NCBI GenBank assembly: GCA_019671135.1
Contig: JAHRHY010000017.1
Coordinates: forward strand, 1,240,001-1,304,000
Length of the DNA: 64,000 nucleotides
Direction of reading: 5' to 3'
DNA from: Linnemannia hyalina
Taxonomy: Eukaryota; Mortierellomycota; Mortierellomycetes; Mortierellales; Mortierellaceae
Below, piece by piece: positions 37,392 to 49,616 of the stretch. The notes under the pieces are model-generated. The model was not told where the DNA came from. It did no database searches and saw only the letters and a program-made list of their open reading frames with translations. The translations under genes and the position numbers were made by a program. The first letter of the stretch is position 1, and every line of letters begins with the position of its first letter.

Positions 37392-39940
37392 ATGAGTGGA
37401 TTGCGAGTAAGGGATGTATTTCTATCATCCAACGACTTTGATCCGCGCCAAGCTGTTGAGCCTTACCATATATCGGGCGAAGAGAGAGTCTGGAAACGCA
37501 AACTGAGTGGCGATGAATTCAGGTACGAATATTTGCTCGTGTTATACAAGTATTCGTATTCGCTTGGTTTTTGATGACCGAGCGTCCTGATGGCCCTGAT
37601 TTTCTTCTGTTTAGATCATTCTGGTACAATGAACGAGTGTCCGTGCAGTTTGAATACAGGTCGGAAGGAGGTTCTCGAGACATAAAAACTGACGATGAGA
37701 GCATGGAGACGGAGCTTCCAGTGTTCAAAGCAGTCCCTGGTGCTCGGGGTGCACCAAAGAAGTACGATTGGAGCCTTCGATTCTGTTGCAGACGACTTCG
37801 TCCTCGAAAAGAGTTGGGCATCGGTCGAGAATCTGTGGGCAACGGCTGTCCTGCACAAATCAGAATGAGAAAGCTCGTTTCTTGTGATGTTGTGGAGGTG
37901 GAGTACGACTGGTGTCACAACCATGCAGATTCGGCGCAGGCAAGATCCAAGCTGCCCCTGGGGAAAAACGAGCTTGAGTGGACCAAGGCAAAATTGCTAG
38001 TGGTCAAGACTGGAAGGCAATTCGATCACAATTGCGTCTAAGCAAGGAATCCCTTGACTTGGTATGTTCTGGCTTCTCTTTAATGTATCATTCTCACTCC
38101 CCATCACTTTTTTTTCTCTCTTTTCTCTCTCTCTCCCCCTCCCTCTTTCCTTCTGTCTCTGTCTCTGTCTCTGTCGCTTTCCTCACTCTCCTTTTTTTCC
38201 CTACGCCATCGTGTCATTTCCATGTCAACATTTATAGCTTGAGGACCAAAAAGGCCAAGGCCCCATCCCTCCATGCCTCTATATGTTATATGATGATGTC
38301 CGAACGGTCGCTTATCGTCAAAAGATACAAGGGTCCCGCAAGTCGCACGATGTTGGTGTGAGTGTAAATATCTGGCTTGATCTCATTGTTCAAGGAGGAG
38401 GCAAGAGCATGTTTATGGATCAGGTTGCCGAGTTTCCGGGGCACTTCATGTTTGCATGGTGTACGAAATTTCAACTCAAGGTGAGCGCCAATAATTACAT
38501 GAGTGTGCTGTTTTTGAGTTGTCATGCACACTCTTATTGTTTTGTTGTTGATGATTGAATCCAATTAGGTCATGAGCAACAACAAATCCATTGTATGTAT
38601 GGATTCTACCCATAGGGTAGTGAAATCAATGAAGCCGGACAAAGACGGAAATTTTGCATCCGCTTACCTATTCACCATTCTCGTCAGAGATCAAAAAGCG
38701 AACACAGGAATACCAATTGCATTCATGGTTTGCAACTCCGAATCAACGTAAGTTCCTGAGTTCGCGTATCTCATTTGCTTGAAAGGCCGATCTCTTTCAT
38801 GACTTTTGGAAGAATACTCATAGTATTTTTTTACGCACTAGTTACATTTTGAGAAAATGGTTAATATGGCTCAAAGACGAGTGCAAGCTTAAGGCTACCA
38901 AGTCCATGGTGGACTGCTCTGTGGCAGAGACCGAAGCACTGAATCAATCCTTTCGTGAGCATGAGGTCTATTACTGCTCCTTTCACGTAGGGCAGGCGTG
39001 GGAGCGGAACATGCGACAAAATTACGATGTGAGTAAAGAAGTAGTTTACATTGAATGTTTATCAGTTTCACATTCCACGCTGTTCCTGATATTTGCTAAT
39101 GCCCATTATCTTTTTGAGAATCCTTAGGATAACACCTGCACTGCTATGCGTGGACATCTTACTGCCATTCGACGTGCCTCATCAGAGGTTGAGTTTCAAG
39201 AAAAATGGAATACCTTTCAGAACTTGTTTCCATTTGCCACCAAGATGATTTCGTATCTGAAAAAGCAATGGATGGTACCAAAGAAGTTGGTCAAATGGGT
39301 GATTTATCTTCGAGAGGTATGGAATTGCTAAATCATGTGTATTCTATATTTGAGCAAACAAACACACAAAGGCGCTCAAACGTACATAATTCCTTATTTA
39401 TGCATGCAAATAGAACTACCAGCACACAAATACCAACAATCTTGTCGAAAGCTGGCATAAAACTCTGAAACGACAACACTTGGGATACGAACGCGACTTG
39501 CGTGCAGACGACTTGGTTTGTCTACTTCAAGGAGTGGTAGATGTTGATTTCAGGACCACCCACTTCAAGATCACTCATGGATTGCAGCCCATTGTCCTCT
39601 CGGCATACGACAAGGCCAACAAGGCCAGGCCAACAAGGCCAGGCCATGGCGCTGGCATTTGATGTTGCCAGCAATATGGTCTCTGAGGAGGTAGAACAAT
39701 TCAAGGTATGGACAAATGGTGTGCAATGGCGCAGCGTGTTGACTGCGTGTGATTATATTGTTTTTAACTTTTCTTTTTCCAGTTCTTTGTCGTTTCGTTC
39801 ACAGACCCCAACAAGAAGTATAGTGTCAGCGCAAACGTGGACAGTATGCTTCTTTTTTCATGTACTTGTGCCGAATACATTCGACACATAGTGCCATACA
39901 AGCATATGTACCTTGTGGCAAGGATATACAGTGGTATGGA
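37392..39940 (+). pseudogene. MULE-type transposase with SWIM finger (frameshifted, 3'-cut)
   Basis: The first exon 37392-37522 joins 37615 onward. A MULE catalytic region is clear: SIVCMDSTHRVVKSMK (first Asp), AYLFTILVRDQKANTGIPIAFMV, then MVDCSVAETEALNQSF and VYYCSFHVGQAWERNMRQNYD, each on short exons between about 38,570 and 39,030. Later blocks are WNTFQNLFPFATKM, NNLVESWHKTLKRQHLGYERD and a SWIM-like finger SCTCAEYIRHIVPYKHMYLV near 39,860. A one-base loss near 37,990 shifts the frame (KLLVVKTG instead of the continuing KIASGQDWKAIRSQ). The gene ends in unrelated DIRS sequence near 39,940. It would have moved a cut-and-paste DNA transposon. Confidence 0.82.
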
Positions 39941-42310
39941 AGTTTGCTTTAACGGAGACCCTACTCTTGCTCCCCGAATTGGATCATGTCTACACTGCGG
40001 AGCTATACTGCGCCAAGAACCCTCTGCAGCAATACGCTGCACCAGGTTGGGATCTTCCGTGGCCTGCGAACCAACAAGGAGCCCACTATCACTTCGAGCG
40101 AGCTCTTTGCAGGATTTTGGAGCGGATTACCGACTCCACCCGTCCGATCGATGAGTTTGCGGCGGAGTTTATCACCAAATGTGCTGATGTCACAGTACGA
40201 ACGGATGTTGCAGAGTTTTTACACATCGCCCGTTCCCAGCAGGCTCTCATTGCCAGAGACATTCAACAATTACGTCGCGAGAATTTCCTTCGCGCCAAAG
40301 GATTGCAGCCGGCACCCGAGAAGAAGAAGGGCGTTACCATCTCCAAGGATACGATCACCGCTGACATTAAGGCTGCAGAGGACTATGCCAAAGCTTAGCT
40401 ACCCAAGAACAACACCCAAGGAGGGGCACAGGGAGGAGGCAGAGGCCACTGAGGTGGTCGTGACCATGGCGGCGGCGGGCGCCTTTTCGGTCAACATCAA
40501 CAGCAGCCTCAATACCAACAACAGCCACAATATTACCAACAACAGCAGCAGCCCTATGCTGCGCCGTATCAACAATCAGCGCATTATCAACAACAACCGC
40601 CTTTCGCCTTCCAGCCCCAGGGATTCGGTGACTATGGCGGCTATGGACAACAACCCCCACAGGGTTTTCGCGGGGGTCGCGGTGGACGAGGCCGGGGCCG
40701 CGGCCAGATCTCCCAGTAGGAGGACGTCTTCAGGCATTTCTCCCGGCCTGGCAGGAGCTTACAGACGATTCTTGGATTCTCAATGTGGTAGGAGAAGGAT
40801 TTCAAATACCCTTTCACTCCTCACCACCAGTCACCATTCAACAGCAGCGACAGTCTCCAATGTCACAGCAGGACGAGGTAGCCATCGAGGAGGAGATCCA
40901 GGCTCTACTCGACAAGAGAGCTATCGAGCCCGCAATGAGCGCTTCGCAGCCGCTTATTTACAATCGTCAAGAAGACAGGAGACCTGAGACCTGTGCTCAA
41001 CCTTCGCCCACTCAATCAGTACGTGGAGCCTGCCTCATTCAAGATGGAGAGCACCAAGATGGTATGTGCGATGATTCGAAAAAAGGACTTTCTGACATCC
41101 ATAGACCTGAAAGATGCTTTTCTCCATATTCCGATCGCAGCTTCTCACCGTCACTTTTTGCAGTTTGTATGGAAGAACCAGGTGTTTCAGTTCAGGACTC
41201 TTCCTTTCGGCCTGTCTTTATCCCCTCTTGTGTTCACGAAAGTTCTTCAACCACTCCTACGGTGGGCTCGCCGTCGCGGGATCAGGATTACCGCTTATCT
41301 CGACGACTTGCTCATCATGGCACGGACAGAGGAGCAATCACGCAGGAATACACAACTAGTCTGGGAGAAGCTAGTCGAGCTGGGGTTCATCGTCAACAAG
41401 GAGAAATCGTCGATGGAGCCGACACAGAGGCTGGATCATCTGGGCTTTTCCTTCGACACCCGCAATATGACGCTTTCCGTTCCCAAGAACAAGCTACGGG
41501 ATCTTCGTCGGGAGGCCACGAAGATGCTCAACAAGGGTTATACAACCCTGAGGAGTCTATCCTCATTCGTCGGAAAGGCCATGGCAACAACCCTGGCAGT
41601 CTTCCCGGCGCGTCTTATGACGCGTCACCTTCTCGCCCTCAAGAACTCGGCATTGAGCCGGTCGGGAGCTCAGTGGACAGATAGAGTCACCCTCACGGTC
41701 AAGGCAGAGGAGAACTTGTCTTGGTGGATATCGAGCCTACGCGAATGGAACGGAATGTCATGGCTTCAGACACCGCCGGATCTGGATGTCTACACGGATG
41801 CATCCGACAAGGGTTGGGGAATTGTTATCGAAAGCAAGTCATGGAGCGGTCTTTGGTCCCAGGAGGAGCTCCAGCAACATATAAATTGGAAGGAACTTCA
41901 AACGGTGTTCCTAGCCTTAACACTACCCGAGACTCAAGGACGAATGGTCAATCTAGCCATCGACAACACCTCAACGATCGCCTATATCAACAAATTCGGC
42001 GGAACGAGATCAGCACCTTTGATGGAAGCGGCGGACAGGATCTGGCGACACTGTCTAGCCACCAGCACACGTCTGCAGACGACGTATGTACCTTCGTCCT
42101 TCAATCCAGCAGACCCACCCTCACGTCAACTTCAGGAGCAGCTGGAGTGGAGTTTGCACCCTCAGTTCTTCCAGGATCTGGATCGGTGGTGGGGTCCGCA
42201 CCAGCTCAACCTCTTTTTGCATCGGCGACCAACACCCAGCTCCCTCGCTTCGTGTCATGGAGCCCACACACATATGTCCATGGCACCGTAGACAATGCAA
42301 GTAGTCCGTC
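39940..42310 (+). mobile_element. DIRS-type retrotransposon relic (Gag-like, RT, RNase H)
   Basis: The first part (to 40,398) encodes a Gag-like helical protein (WPANQQGAHYHFERALCRIL, AEFLHIARSQQALIARDIQQ). A Gln/Gly-rich region follows, shifted between frames. The main frame 40993-42291 holds a reverse transcriptase (VLNLRPLNQYV, SIDLKDAFLHIPIA, FRTLPFGLSLSPLVF, ITAYLDDLLIMA with the YxDD core) and an RNase H (DVYTDASDKGWG, INWKELQTVFLAL, AIDNTSTIAYINKFGG). This order and the FGL/YLDD style are those of DIRS/Ngaro elements. A small shift at about 42,214 throws the end out of frame (the LFASATNTQLPRF motif continues in another frame). No tyrosine recombinase is left, so the 3' end is missing. 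Confidence 0.85.
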
Positions 42311-42510
42311 CTCTATAGGACACTTGTGGATCAAATCAAGCGAACACGAGAGTTCGTCAAACGAACTGTGTTAGATTTTTTCCATATTTAGAAATATCTG
42401 GAGAACTCAAATCTTATGACTGCTTATTTAAATTTCTCGTTCCAGCCAATAGATGAATTGTCCTGTTTCCGGACGACCAAGTGACGAGAACAGTCTCCTT
42501 TTGAGTATAA
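42311..42510. other. Spacer between DIRS relic and Helitron-like block
   Basis: About 200 bp of AT-rich sequence with no recognised feature. It ends with the CTAG that marks the Helitron-like terminus. Confidence 0.4.
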
Positions 42511-45500
42511 CTAGAATAGTACCCGCGGCTTCGCTCGCGGAGGTGTGGATCAAGTGTGAAGTGATCAAAAAGTGGTGGTGGTTGAATATTAAAACGTTTA
42601 TTTGTATTTGTCAGTTCCTTATTTCTCTCTTGCTTTTCTTGTCTATCTTTTTTCTGCTTTCTCTTTTTTCTTCTTTTTGTCCTCCTTGACTTTTTTTTTT
42701 ATTGACGTCAGATCTCCCACAGATCACGCCGGCATGCCAGGCCTGACTAATCCAAGCTATGGGAAGGAGGTGCCAGACGGGACCCCTGGGAGTCCGAATG
42801 CCTATGGTTACACAACTTGGGTCGCATAAATGCCTTGAAGTGGCCAGCACCGAGCCAGCCGTCCGCATTCCCAACGCGACCTGTCGGGTCTGATGAGCCC
42901 TCTGTCAGTCGAGATCTCGGTCAAAGATATTATGTAGCAGTCTCGTTTCTTTCCATTAAATGCAACACCATCTTGCCATGTACGTGCTGGACAAACATTC
43001 TCGTCCGCCTCAGTCAGACCTTGTTTGACAAATCGACTCGTCGCCTTGGCGGGCCAAACCCTGTCGGTTTTCCCCCCTTGCTCAAACCCGCCTTGTTCTC
43101 TCGAGGTATTAGTATTATTCCTTGGGTCCTCTCCTATTCCACCATTACCCTTGCAACGTACGTGCCATATCTCCGTCCGCCAAAAGTTCTCTATCGCACT
43201 CACAATACCTTTTTTTTCTTTTTGCTTCCCTCTGCCAGACGGTCAACGCATGTCACGGTTCTTGAGCTAATACCGAAGGATGTAAAGGCAATGACATTAT
43301 TGAAGATACGGAAGGTTGCAAGAAATAGTCCGGAGAAAAAGGTACCACCTCTGAAAGGCTTTGTAATTCACATATGGACATGTCACCGTGGTCAATGTAA
43401 TTCAGCAAGGGAAGCTTCAATGGCCGGCGTTTGACTCTTAGACAGCAGAGAAGCGTAGATTAGCGACTATACGTCCAACACACTCCTGCGTTTTCAAAAG
43501 AAATGATTAAATCGATATTAATAAAAAGAGGGAAGGATGTAAATTAGCTGTAGGTAATATCGTAACTGGTTACCTCTGTCCACTGTAAAGCACCACAATG
43601 AGAGCAGACCACACTCATCGATCCCAAGATCATGTACACTGTATTGTCCTAATCCTTAACAGCTATTCTATTTCCAAAACACTTAGATCAGCAGGAGCAA
43701 CAGGAGCAGCAGGGGTAACAGGAGCAGCGGGAGCAGCAAGGACCGTGGAAGGAATAGGAGCAAGAGATTCTGCAACGATCATGCGCTGCCTTCCCATAAG
43801 GCAATCCGGATGAGTTGTGCAATGGTGACGGAGTTGTCTGCAAGCATTACAGTTCATATCAGAGGACTGAGGTTCATCATGCAATGCGATGGCAATAGCT
43901 CGCTCATGTTACCTAAATGGGTTGGAATGGTTGGCGCCGGGCTGGAACCATGCATGGCTGCTACAATCATGAGTGACTGGGACAACCTGTGTCAGCTGGC
44001 TGTTCTCCTTCAGCAGGTGAGGGCTTGGGATCCCGTTTGGCGTAGTAGTAAAGCGTCCTCCTCACAATTATGAGGTCCTGGGTTCGAGTCCTAGGAGAGC
44101 GTTTGGCTTGGCGCATGATCTCCTCATCTTACACTTAAGGAGTTGAGGGCTCCCCCCTTTTCTACTGCACAAAGTCTTCCCTCAAATTCAGAGTCTTGCC
44201 GCTGCCCCCTACACATATCTTTCTCAAGTACCGTCTTCAGAAATAAAAAAAAACCCCTGGTGGCTTGTTGCACCACTGGGGCTGTTCTCTCCTTACTGAG
44301 CCTTCCTATGGGAAGGTTCAATTTTAAAAAAAAATCCTTCAGTTGGTTGTCGTTATCGCTTATGTTACCTAAATGGACCGGAATGGTAGGCCTCAGGCTG
44401 GAAGTATTCTCCCAGTACCAATACCTCCGCCGCCTGATCGATGGCCCATCATCACCCCCCTCACCCTCCCACTGAACCGTTGTCTGACTTGTAGTCTCGA
44501 ACTATTGAACCACGTCAGCAATTGCAGTGTAAGCATCCTCGTCTGAAATAGTATCAAAGCTTGTTTTGCAGTTATCGCTATTATAAATTAGGAGTTGTGC
44601 TGCAAAGAGGCGGCAATCCGAGCAATTGTCGTCTATTTGCCCTAAAATTACCGTTTGTTTTCATTTATAGTAGGGACAGTAACAACTTGTCGACCTTTGG
44701 TGGCCGTTTCCACGTCCACGATACTTGACACACCTACTGATGGAGGAGGAAAAGGAGGAAGGAGTGATGGGCTTGGATTTGGTGGTGATAGTAGTGGTGC
44801 GCTTGGTGGCGTGTTTGGTGGCGTATTTGGTGGGAAGCAAGTAGGGAGCGGAGGAAGCGGAGGGAGCGGTAGCAGTGGTGTTGGTGGCAGCGGTGTGCTT
44901 GGCAGAAAGGGGAGAGAATGTGACCGACTTGGCCGGTCGCGACCTTGTTGAGCTGGCACCCTTGGTCCGCCTGTATCCTGTAAAGGTCGAAGGAGAGACA
45001 TTGGAAGTGGAGGAGGAAGTGGGAGAGATACGGCGAGAGCGAGTGGAAGGCATGCTTAGTGACAGGTGTGATAATGTAGAAGACGAAAGACGTGGAAGAG
45101 GAAGATAAAGAATAAAGAAAGAAAAAAGAAGAAAGGAAAAGCAAACATGTTTGTAAAAGAAAAAGAAAAAGAGGCTCTACTTTACCTTTCTGATCCATGA
45201 GCATTTTGATTTTTGTCGTTTTTCATATCCATATGCATATTCATCTTACTCTTATCGTATCCATCGCATTGCATCGCTCAGAATTAATGACTTGAATCGA
45301 TTTTCTAATTAACTCTAAACAAAAAAAAAAAAAAAAAGCAATTATCACACACGTACACTCGCCATACATACACACACACACACACTCACACACTCACACA
45401 CTCACACACACGCACCATACACACCATGCACACACCACACTCTTGGACAAAAGAACATCACATGATTTACGAAACGCTAAATCAGGTGATCGCTGCAGTC

Positions 45501-45516
45501 GCTTTGTATTATTAGA
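42511..45516 (-). mobile_element. Helitron-like block, copy 1 (non-autonomous)
   Basis: Read on the minus strand, the block begins TCTAATAATACAAA at 45,516. It ends with a GC hairpin (CCGCG AGCGAAGC CGCGG, 42,540-42,523), eight bases, then CTAG at 42,514-42,511 followed by T. A 5' TC, a 3' hairpin and CTAR are Helitron hallmarks. The minus strand contains relic exons: a Ser/Thr-rich start (MPSTRSRRISPT, 45,053), a zinc-knuckle-like piece CNACRQLRHHCTTHPDC (about 43,830) and FVKQGLTEADEN (about 43,030). No Rep or helicase domain is seen. It shares most of its length with 46741-49616 and carries a private SINE. Confidence 0.62.
44006..44347 (+). mobile_element. tRNA-like SINE with 13-bp target duplication, only in block copy 1
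   Basis: Compared with copy 2, bases 44,019-44,334 are extra. They are bounded by TCCTTCAGCAGGT (44,006-44,018) and TCCTTCAGTTGGT (44,335-44,347), a target duplication. The head has an A-box-like TGGCGTAGTAGTAA and a B-box GGGTTCGAGTCC with a pairing T-arm, as in Pol III promoters. The acceptor stem does not pair, so this is tRNA-derived rather than a tRNA gene. The tail ends in TTTTAAAAAAAAA. Confidence 0.85.
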
Positions 45517-45529
45517 CTAGAACTAGAAA

Positions 45530-46740
45530 GGTTGCCCGTGGGCGATGCCACGGGTGCCGGAAGTTGCTGTAAGGGGGTCTGGGGTGAGGGGTGTGGGTCT
45601 TGGAAGGGTCTTTGAAGGGTGTTTGAAGGGTCTTTGAAGAAGACTCGTTTAAAGATAAGGGTGCCACTTGCCTATTACCTTTTTCCTTTTTCAAGTGTAG
45701 TGTGACTGTAAATTTTTCACAACTACCTGTGGCCAATGGCATGCTTGGGGAATGTAGAGCTCATACCTGTGGAGTTTCCTGTTGTGCCATAAAGAATAAT
45801 ATCCCTGGTCCCAGCTGGGCCCAGCTGACGTCCCTTATTAGATAGTCATCTTAGTAGCTGAGGAGCCATCCCCCTGGCCTTGTTAGTATTCATTATTCTC
45901 TCGGGTCACCCTCACGCGCAGTATATTCAAGATATCCTTGACTGCCCTTTGCTCTACATCACGCCAGAGGATTTCTTGCTTTTTAGTAGGCTTGCGAAAA
46001 GGCTCGTTCACAGCATACTGGCGCTTTGCGCTAGATGGCCCAGACGGCCACGCTCCAGCGGTCGCTTCCTTTTGCCGCAGGCGGCAACAGGTATCTGACA
46101 GCTACAGCTTTGCCCTTACGAAGTACTGGGGCTTTGCGCAAGAAAGTTTCTCTGGTTCGGGCTACGCCCTCATATCCTCTTGTCCCGTGCCCGTACGCTC
46201 GCTGCGCTCACAGGATACTGGCGCGCTTTGCGCAAGATACTCTTAATGGCCTTGCCCGTGACCATCGCTCGCTTCGCTTACAAAGTACGGGTGCTTGGCG
46301 CAAAAAAGGTCCTCTGGTTCGGGCTACGCCCTCACATCATCTTCTCCCTTTCGTACCCGTGCGGTCACAACATACTGGCGCTTCGCGCAAGATACTTTCG
46401 ATTGTCTCGCCAGGGCGCGCGCCCGTGACCATTGCTCGCTGCGCTCACATCCTCTTCAAAGCCCCTTGATTCGGGCTACGCCCTCATATCCTCTTAGCCC
46501 GTGCCCGTACGCTCGCTGCGCTCACAGGACACTGGCGCGCTTCGCGCAAGATACTCTTGATGGCCTTGCCCGTGACCATCGCTCGCTTCGCTCACAAAAT
46601 ACTGGCGCTTCGCGCAAGACACAGGCGCTTCGCGCTGGCGCTACGCGCAAGATACTGGTGAGGGCCACGGCCCTCACAACATTTTTAGTTCGGGCTCCGC
46701 CCTCACGTGATATACAGAAATCGTTATTTTTTTAAAGAGA
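45530..46740. repeat. Array of short GC-rich hairpins between the two Helitron-like blocks
   Basis: The region is packed with small palindromes: GGGCTACGCCC, GCGCTTCGCGC, GCTCGCTGCGCTCAC, CCGCAGGCGG, AGGGCCACGGCCCT and CCGTGGGCGATGCCACGG. They are joined by recurring links such as AAGATACT and GCCCGTGACCATCGCTCG. A larger unit of about 310 bp is duplicated (46,155-46,300 and 46,469-46,615 share their start). The first hairpin (45,538-45,557), read on the minus strand, is followed by CTAG, again Helitron-like. Confidence 0.8.
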
Positions 46741-49616
46741 AAGAGATAGTACCCGCGGCTTCGCTCGCGGAGGTGTGGAGGAAGTGTGAATTGATAAAAA
46801 AGTGGTGGTGGTTGAATATTGCAAAGTTTATTTGTGTTTGTCAGTTCCTCATTTCTCTCTCACTTTTCTATTTCTGTCTTCACTTTTTTTTTTCGTTTTG
46901 CCCTCCCTTCCTTTTTTTTTCTTTGTCAGATTCCACAAATCGTGCCAGCGTGCCAGGCCTGACTAATCCAAGCCACAGCCACGGGGAGGAGGTGTCAGAC
47001 GGGATCCCTGGGAGCTCGAATGCCTATAGATACACAACTTGGGTCGCATGAATGCCATGAAGTGGCGAGCACCGAGCCAGCCCTCCGCATCCCCAATGCG
47101 ACCTGTCGTGTCTGATGAGCCCTCTGTCAGTCGAGATCTCGGTCAAAGATTTTATGCAGCAGTCTCCTTTCTTTCCATCAAATACAACACCGTCTTGCCA
47201 TGAACGTACTCTACAACCCTCTCGTCCGCCTCATTCAGACTTTGTTTGACAAATCGACTCGTTGCCTTGGCGGGCTAAATCCTGTCGGTTTTCCTCCTTT
47301 GCTCAAACCTGCCTTCCTCTCTCGAGGTGTTATTCCTTGGATCATTCCCTATTCGACCGTCGCCCTTGTAACGTACGTGCCATATCTCCATCCTCCCAAA
47401 GTCCTCTATCGCACTCACAATACCTTTTTTTCTTTTCGCTTTCCCTCTGCCAGGCGGTCAACGCATGTCGAATGTCACGGTACTTTGTACTGGTACCAAA
47501 GGATGTAATGTAAAGGCAAAGACACTGTTGAAGGTCCGGGTGGTTGCAAGAAATACCTCTGAAATGGCTTTGCAATCCAGCAAGGGAAGCTTCGATGGCT
47601 GGCATTTTGACTCTTAGGCAGCACACAGAGAAGCGTGGATTAGCGACTGTACGTCCGACACGCTCCTGCGTATTCAAAATAAATAATTAAATCGCGCATC
47701 AATAAAAAGAAAGAAGAATGTAGAATAGTTGTAGGTGTTATCGTAACTGGTTACCTCTGTCCAATGTAAAGCACCCCAATGAGAGCAGACCACGCTCATC
47801 AATTCCTAGATCATGTACACTGTGTCGTCCTGCTCCTTAACAGCAGCTACTCTATTCCCAAAAACACGTAGATCAGCGGGAGCAACATGAGCAACAAAGG
47901 AAACATGGGCAACAAAGGAAACATGAGCAACAAAGGAAACATGAGTAGCAGGGGTAACATAAGCAGCAGGGGTAACAGGAGCGGCAGAAGCGGCTGGAGT
48001 AGCAAGGACCGTGGAAGGAGTAGAAGCAAGAGATTCTGCAACGATTATGCGCTTCCTGCTCAAATGGCAATCCGCATGAGTTGTACAACGGTGACCAAGT
48101 TGTCTGCAAGCATTACATCTCGTAGCAGAGGACTGAGGAGCACTATGCAATGCGATGGCAATAGCTCGCTCACGTTACCTAAATGGGCCGGAATGGGTCG
48201 GAATGGTTGGCGTTGGGCTGGAGCCATGCGTGGCTGCTACAATCATGCGTAACTGGGACAATCGGTTTTTCTCCTTCAGCAGGTCGTCGTTGTCGCTTAT
48301 GTTACCTAAATGGGTCGGAATGGTAGGCCTCAGGCTGGAAGCATTCCCCCGGTACCAGTGCCTCCGCCGCCTGATCGATGACCCATCCTCACTCCCCTCA
48401 CCCTCTCACTCAATCGTTGTCTGACTTGTAGTTAGCCAATCTAATCGATTTATTTGAATTCCCTATGGTTTGCATTGGGTTTGTGCGCATTCGAGTCGAA
48501 ATTTTTAATCCGTTTCGAATGCGCACAAATCCTAAGCAAAACATAGGAAATTCGAATAAATTCGATTAGACGCTCTACTTGTAGTCTCGAACTATTGAAC
48601 CACGTCAGCAATTGCAACGTAAGCATCCCCGTCTGAAATGGCATCAAAGCTTGCTTCGCAGTTGTTACCATTATAACTTAGGAGTTGTGCTGTAAAGAGG
48701 CGGCAATCTGAGCAATTGTGGTCTGTTTACTCTAAAATACCGTTTGTTTTCCTTTATAGTAGGGACAGTAACAACTTGTCGACCTTTGTTGGCCGTTCCC
48801 ACGTCCACGATGCTTGGCACACCTACTGATGGAGGAGGAAGAGGAGGTAAAAGGGGGGAAAGAGGGAAAAGAAGAAGAGGAGGAAGAAGAAGAGGAGGAA
48901 GAAGAGGAGGAATGAGGAGGAAGAGTAAGGGGTGATGGCATTGAGTTTGGCGGTGATAGTGGTGGTACATTTGGTGGAAAGGAAGTGGAGAGTGGAGGAA
49001 GTAGAGGGAGCGCTAGCAGTAGAGCGACCTTGTTAAGTTGGTCGCCTTGGCCCGTCTGTATCCTGTAAAGGTCGCAGAAGGAGAGACATCAGGGGTGGAA
49101 GTGGTAGTAAGAGTGACACGGTGAGAGCGAGTGGAAGGTATGCTGGCTACTGACAGATAAAAAAAAAAAAAAAAAAAAAAGAGAAAGGAAGGAAAGAAAA
49201 TATGCTTGTCCGTGAAAGAGAAAGAAAAGTCATCGGCTCTACTCTCTCCATTCTCCATTTTCGCATCTTAACATGCTTACTGCTTACCGGCAGATCTTCT
49301 TACCGGCGTGGCTCTCATTCCGCAGTCGCATTTTAACATGGTTACCGGCAGATCTGCTTACCGGTATGACTCTGATTGCAACCCCCATCCATCTCTCATT
49401 TTAATTTAATTAACTTTAAACTAAAAAAAACGCACACAGCACACACAACACACACAACACACACAAACACTTACACACACACTACACATACACCATACAC
49501 ACCATACACACACCACAACACCACACACACCACAACACCGTGAGAAAGAGAAAGAGGGAACATCACATGATTTACGATAAGTCAGGTGATGGAGATAACG
49601 ATTTTGTATTAGTAGA
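46741..49616 (-). mobile_element. Helitron-like block, copy 2
   Basis: It is homologous to 42511-45516 over nearly the full length, same orientation. It begins TCTACTAATACAAA on the minus strand at 49,616, preceded by A, and ends with the identical GC hairpin. The CTAG is replaced by a non-matching TCTT, so this end is eroded. Its zinc-knuckle-like relic reads CNACRQLGHRCTTHADC (about 48,110). Mid-region coding differs by repeats of ATGAGCAACAAAGGAAAC (47,880-47,950). It lacks the SINE of copy 1 and carries a private palindromic MITE. Confidence 0.6.
48424..48584. mobile_element. 145-bp palindromic MITE with 8-bp target duplication, only in block copy 2
   Basis: ACTTGTAG occurs at 48,424-48,431 and 48,577-48,584. 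The 145 bp between are absent from copy 1 and form one long imperfect hairpin (arms with TCTAATCGA and TTTGTGCGCATTCGA). An 8-bp duplication is typical of hAT-type elements. Confidence 0.88.

Noticed and set aside
44030..44100. Functional tRNA gene
   Set aside because: A/B-box-like sequences and a T-arm are present, but the acceptor ends do not pair, and target duplication plus A-rich tail show a SINE.
44655..44951. Gly-rich plus-strand frame in block copy 1
   Set aside because: The opposite strand carries the better conserved relic exon shared with copy 2; the Gly-rich frame is not kept there.
45530..46740. Hairpins as bacterial-type terminators or a bacterial insertion
   Set aside because: No U-tracts follow, the flanks are fungal mobile-element sequence, and the palindromes repeat as a family.
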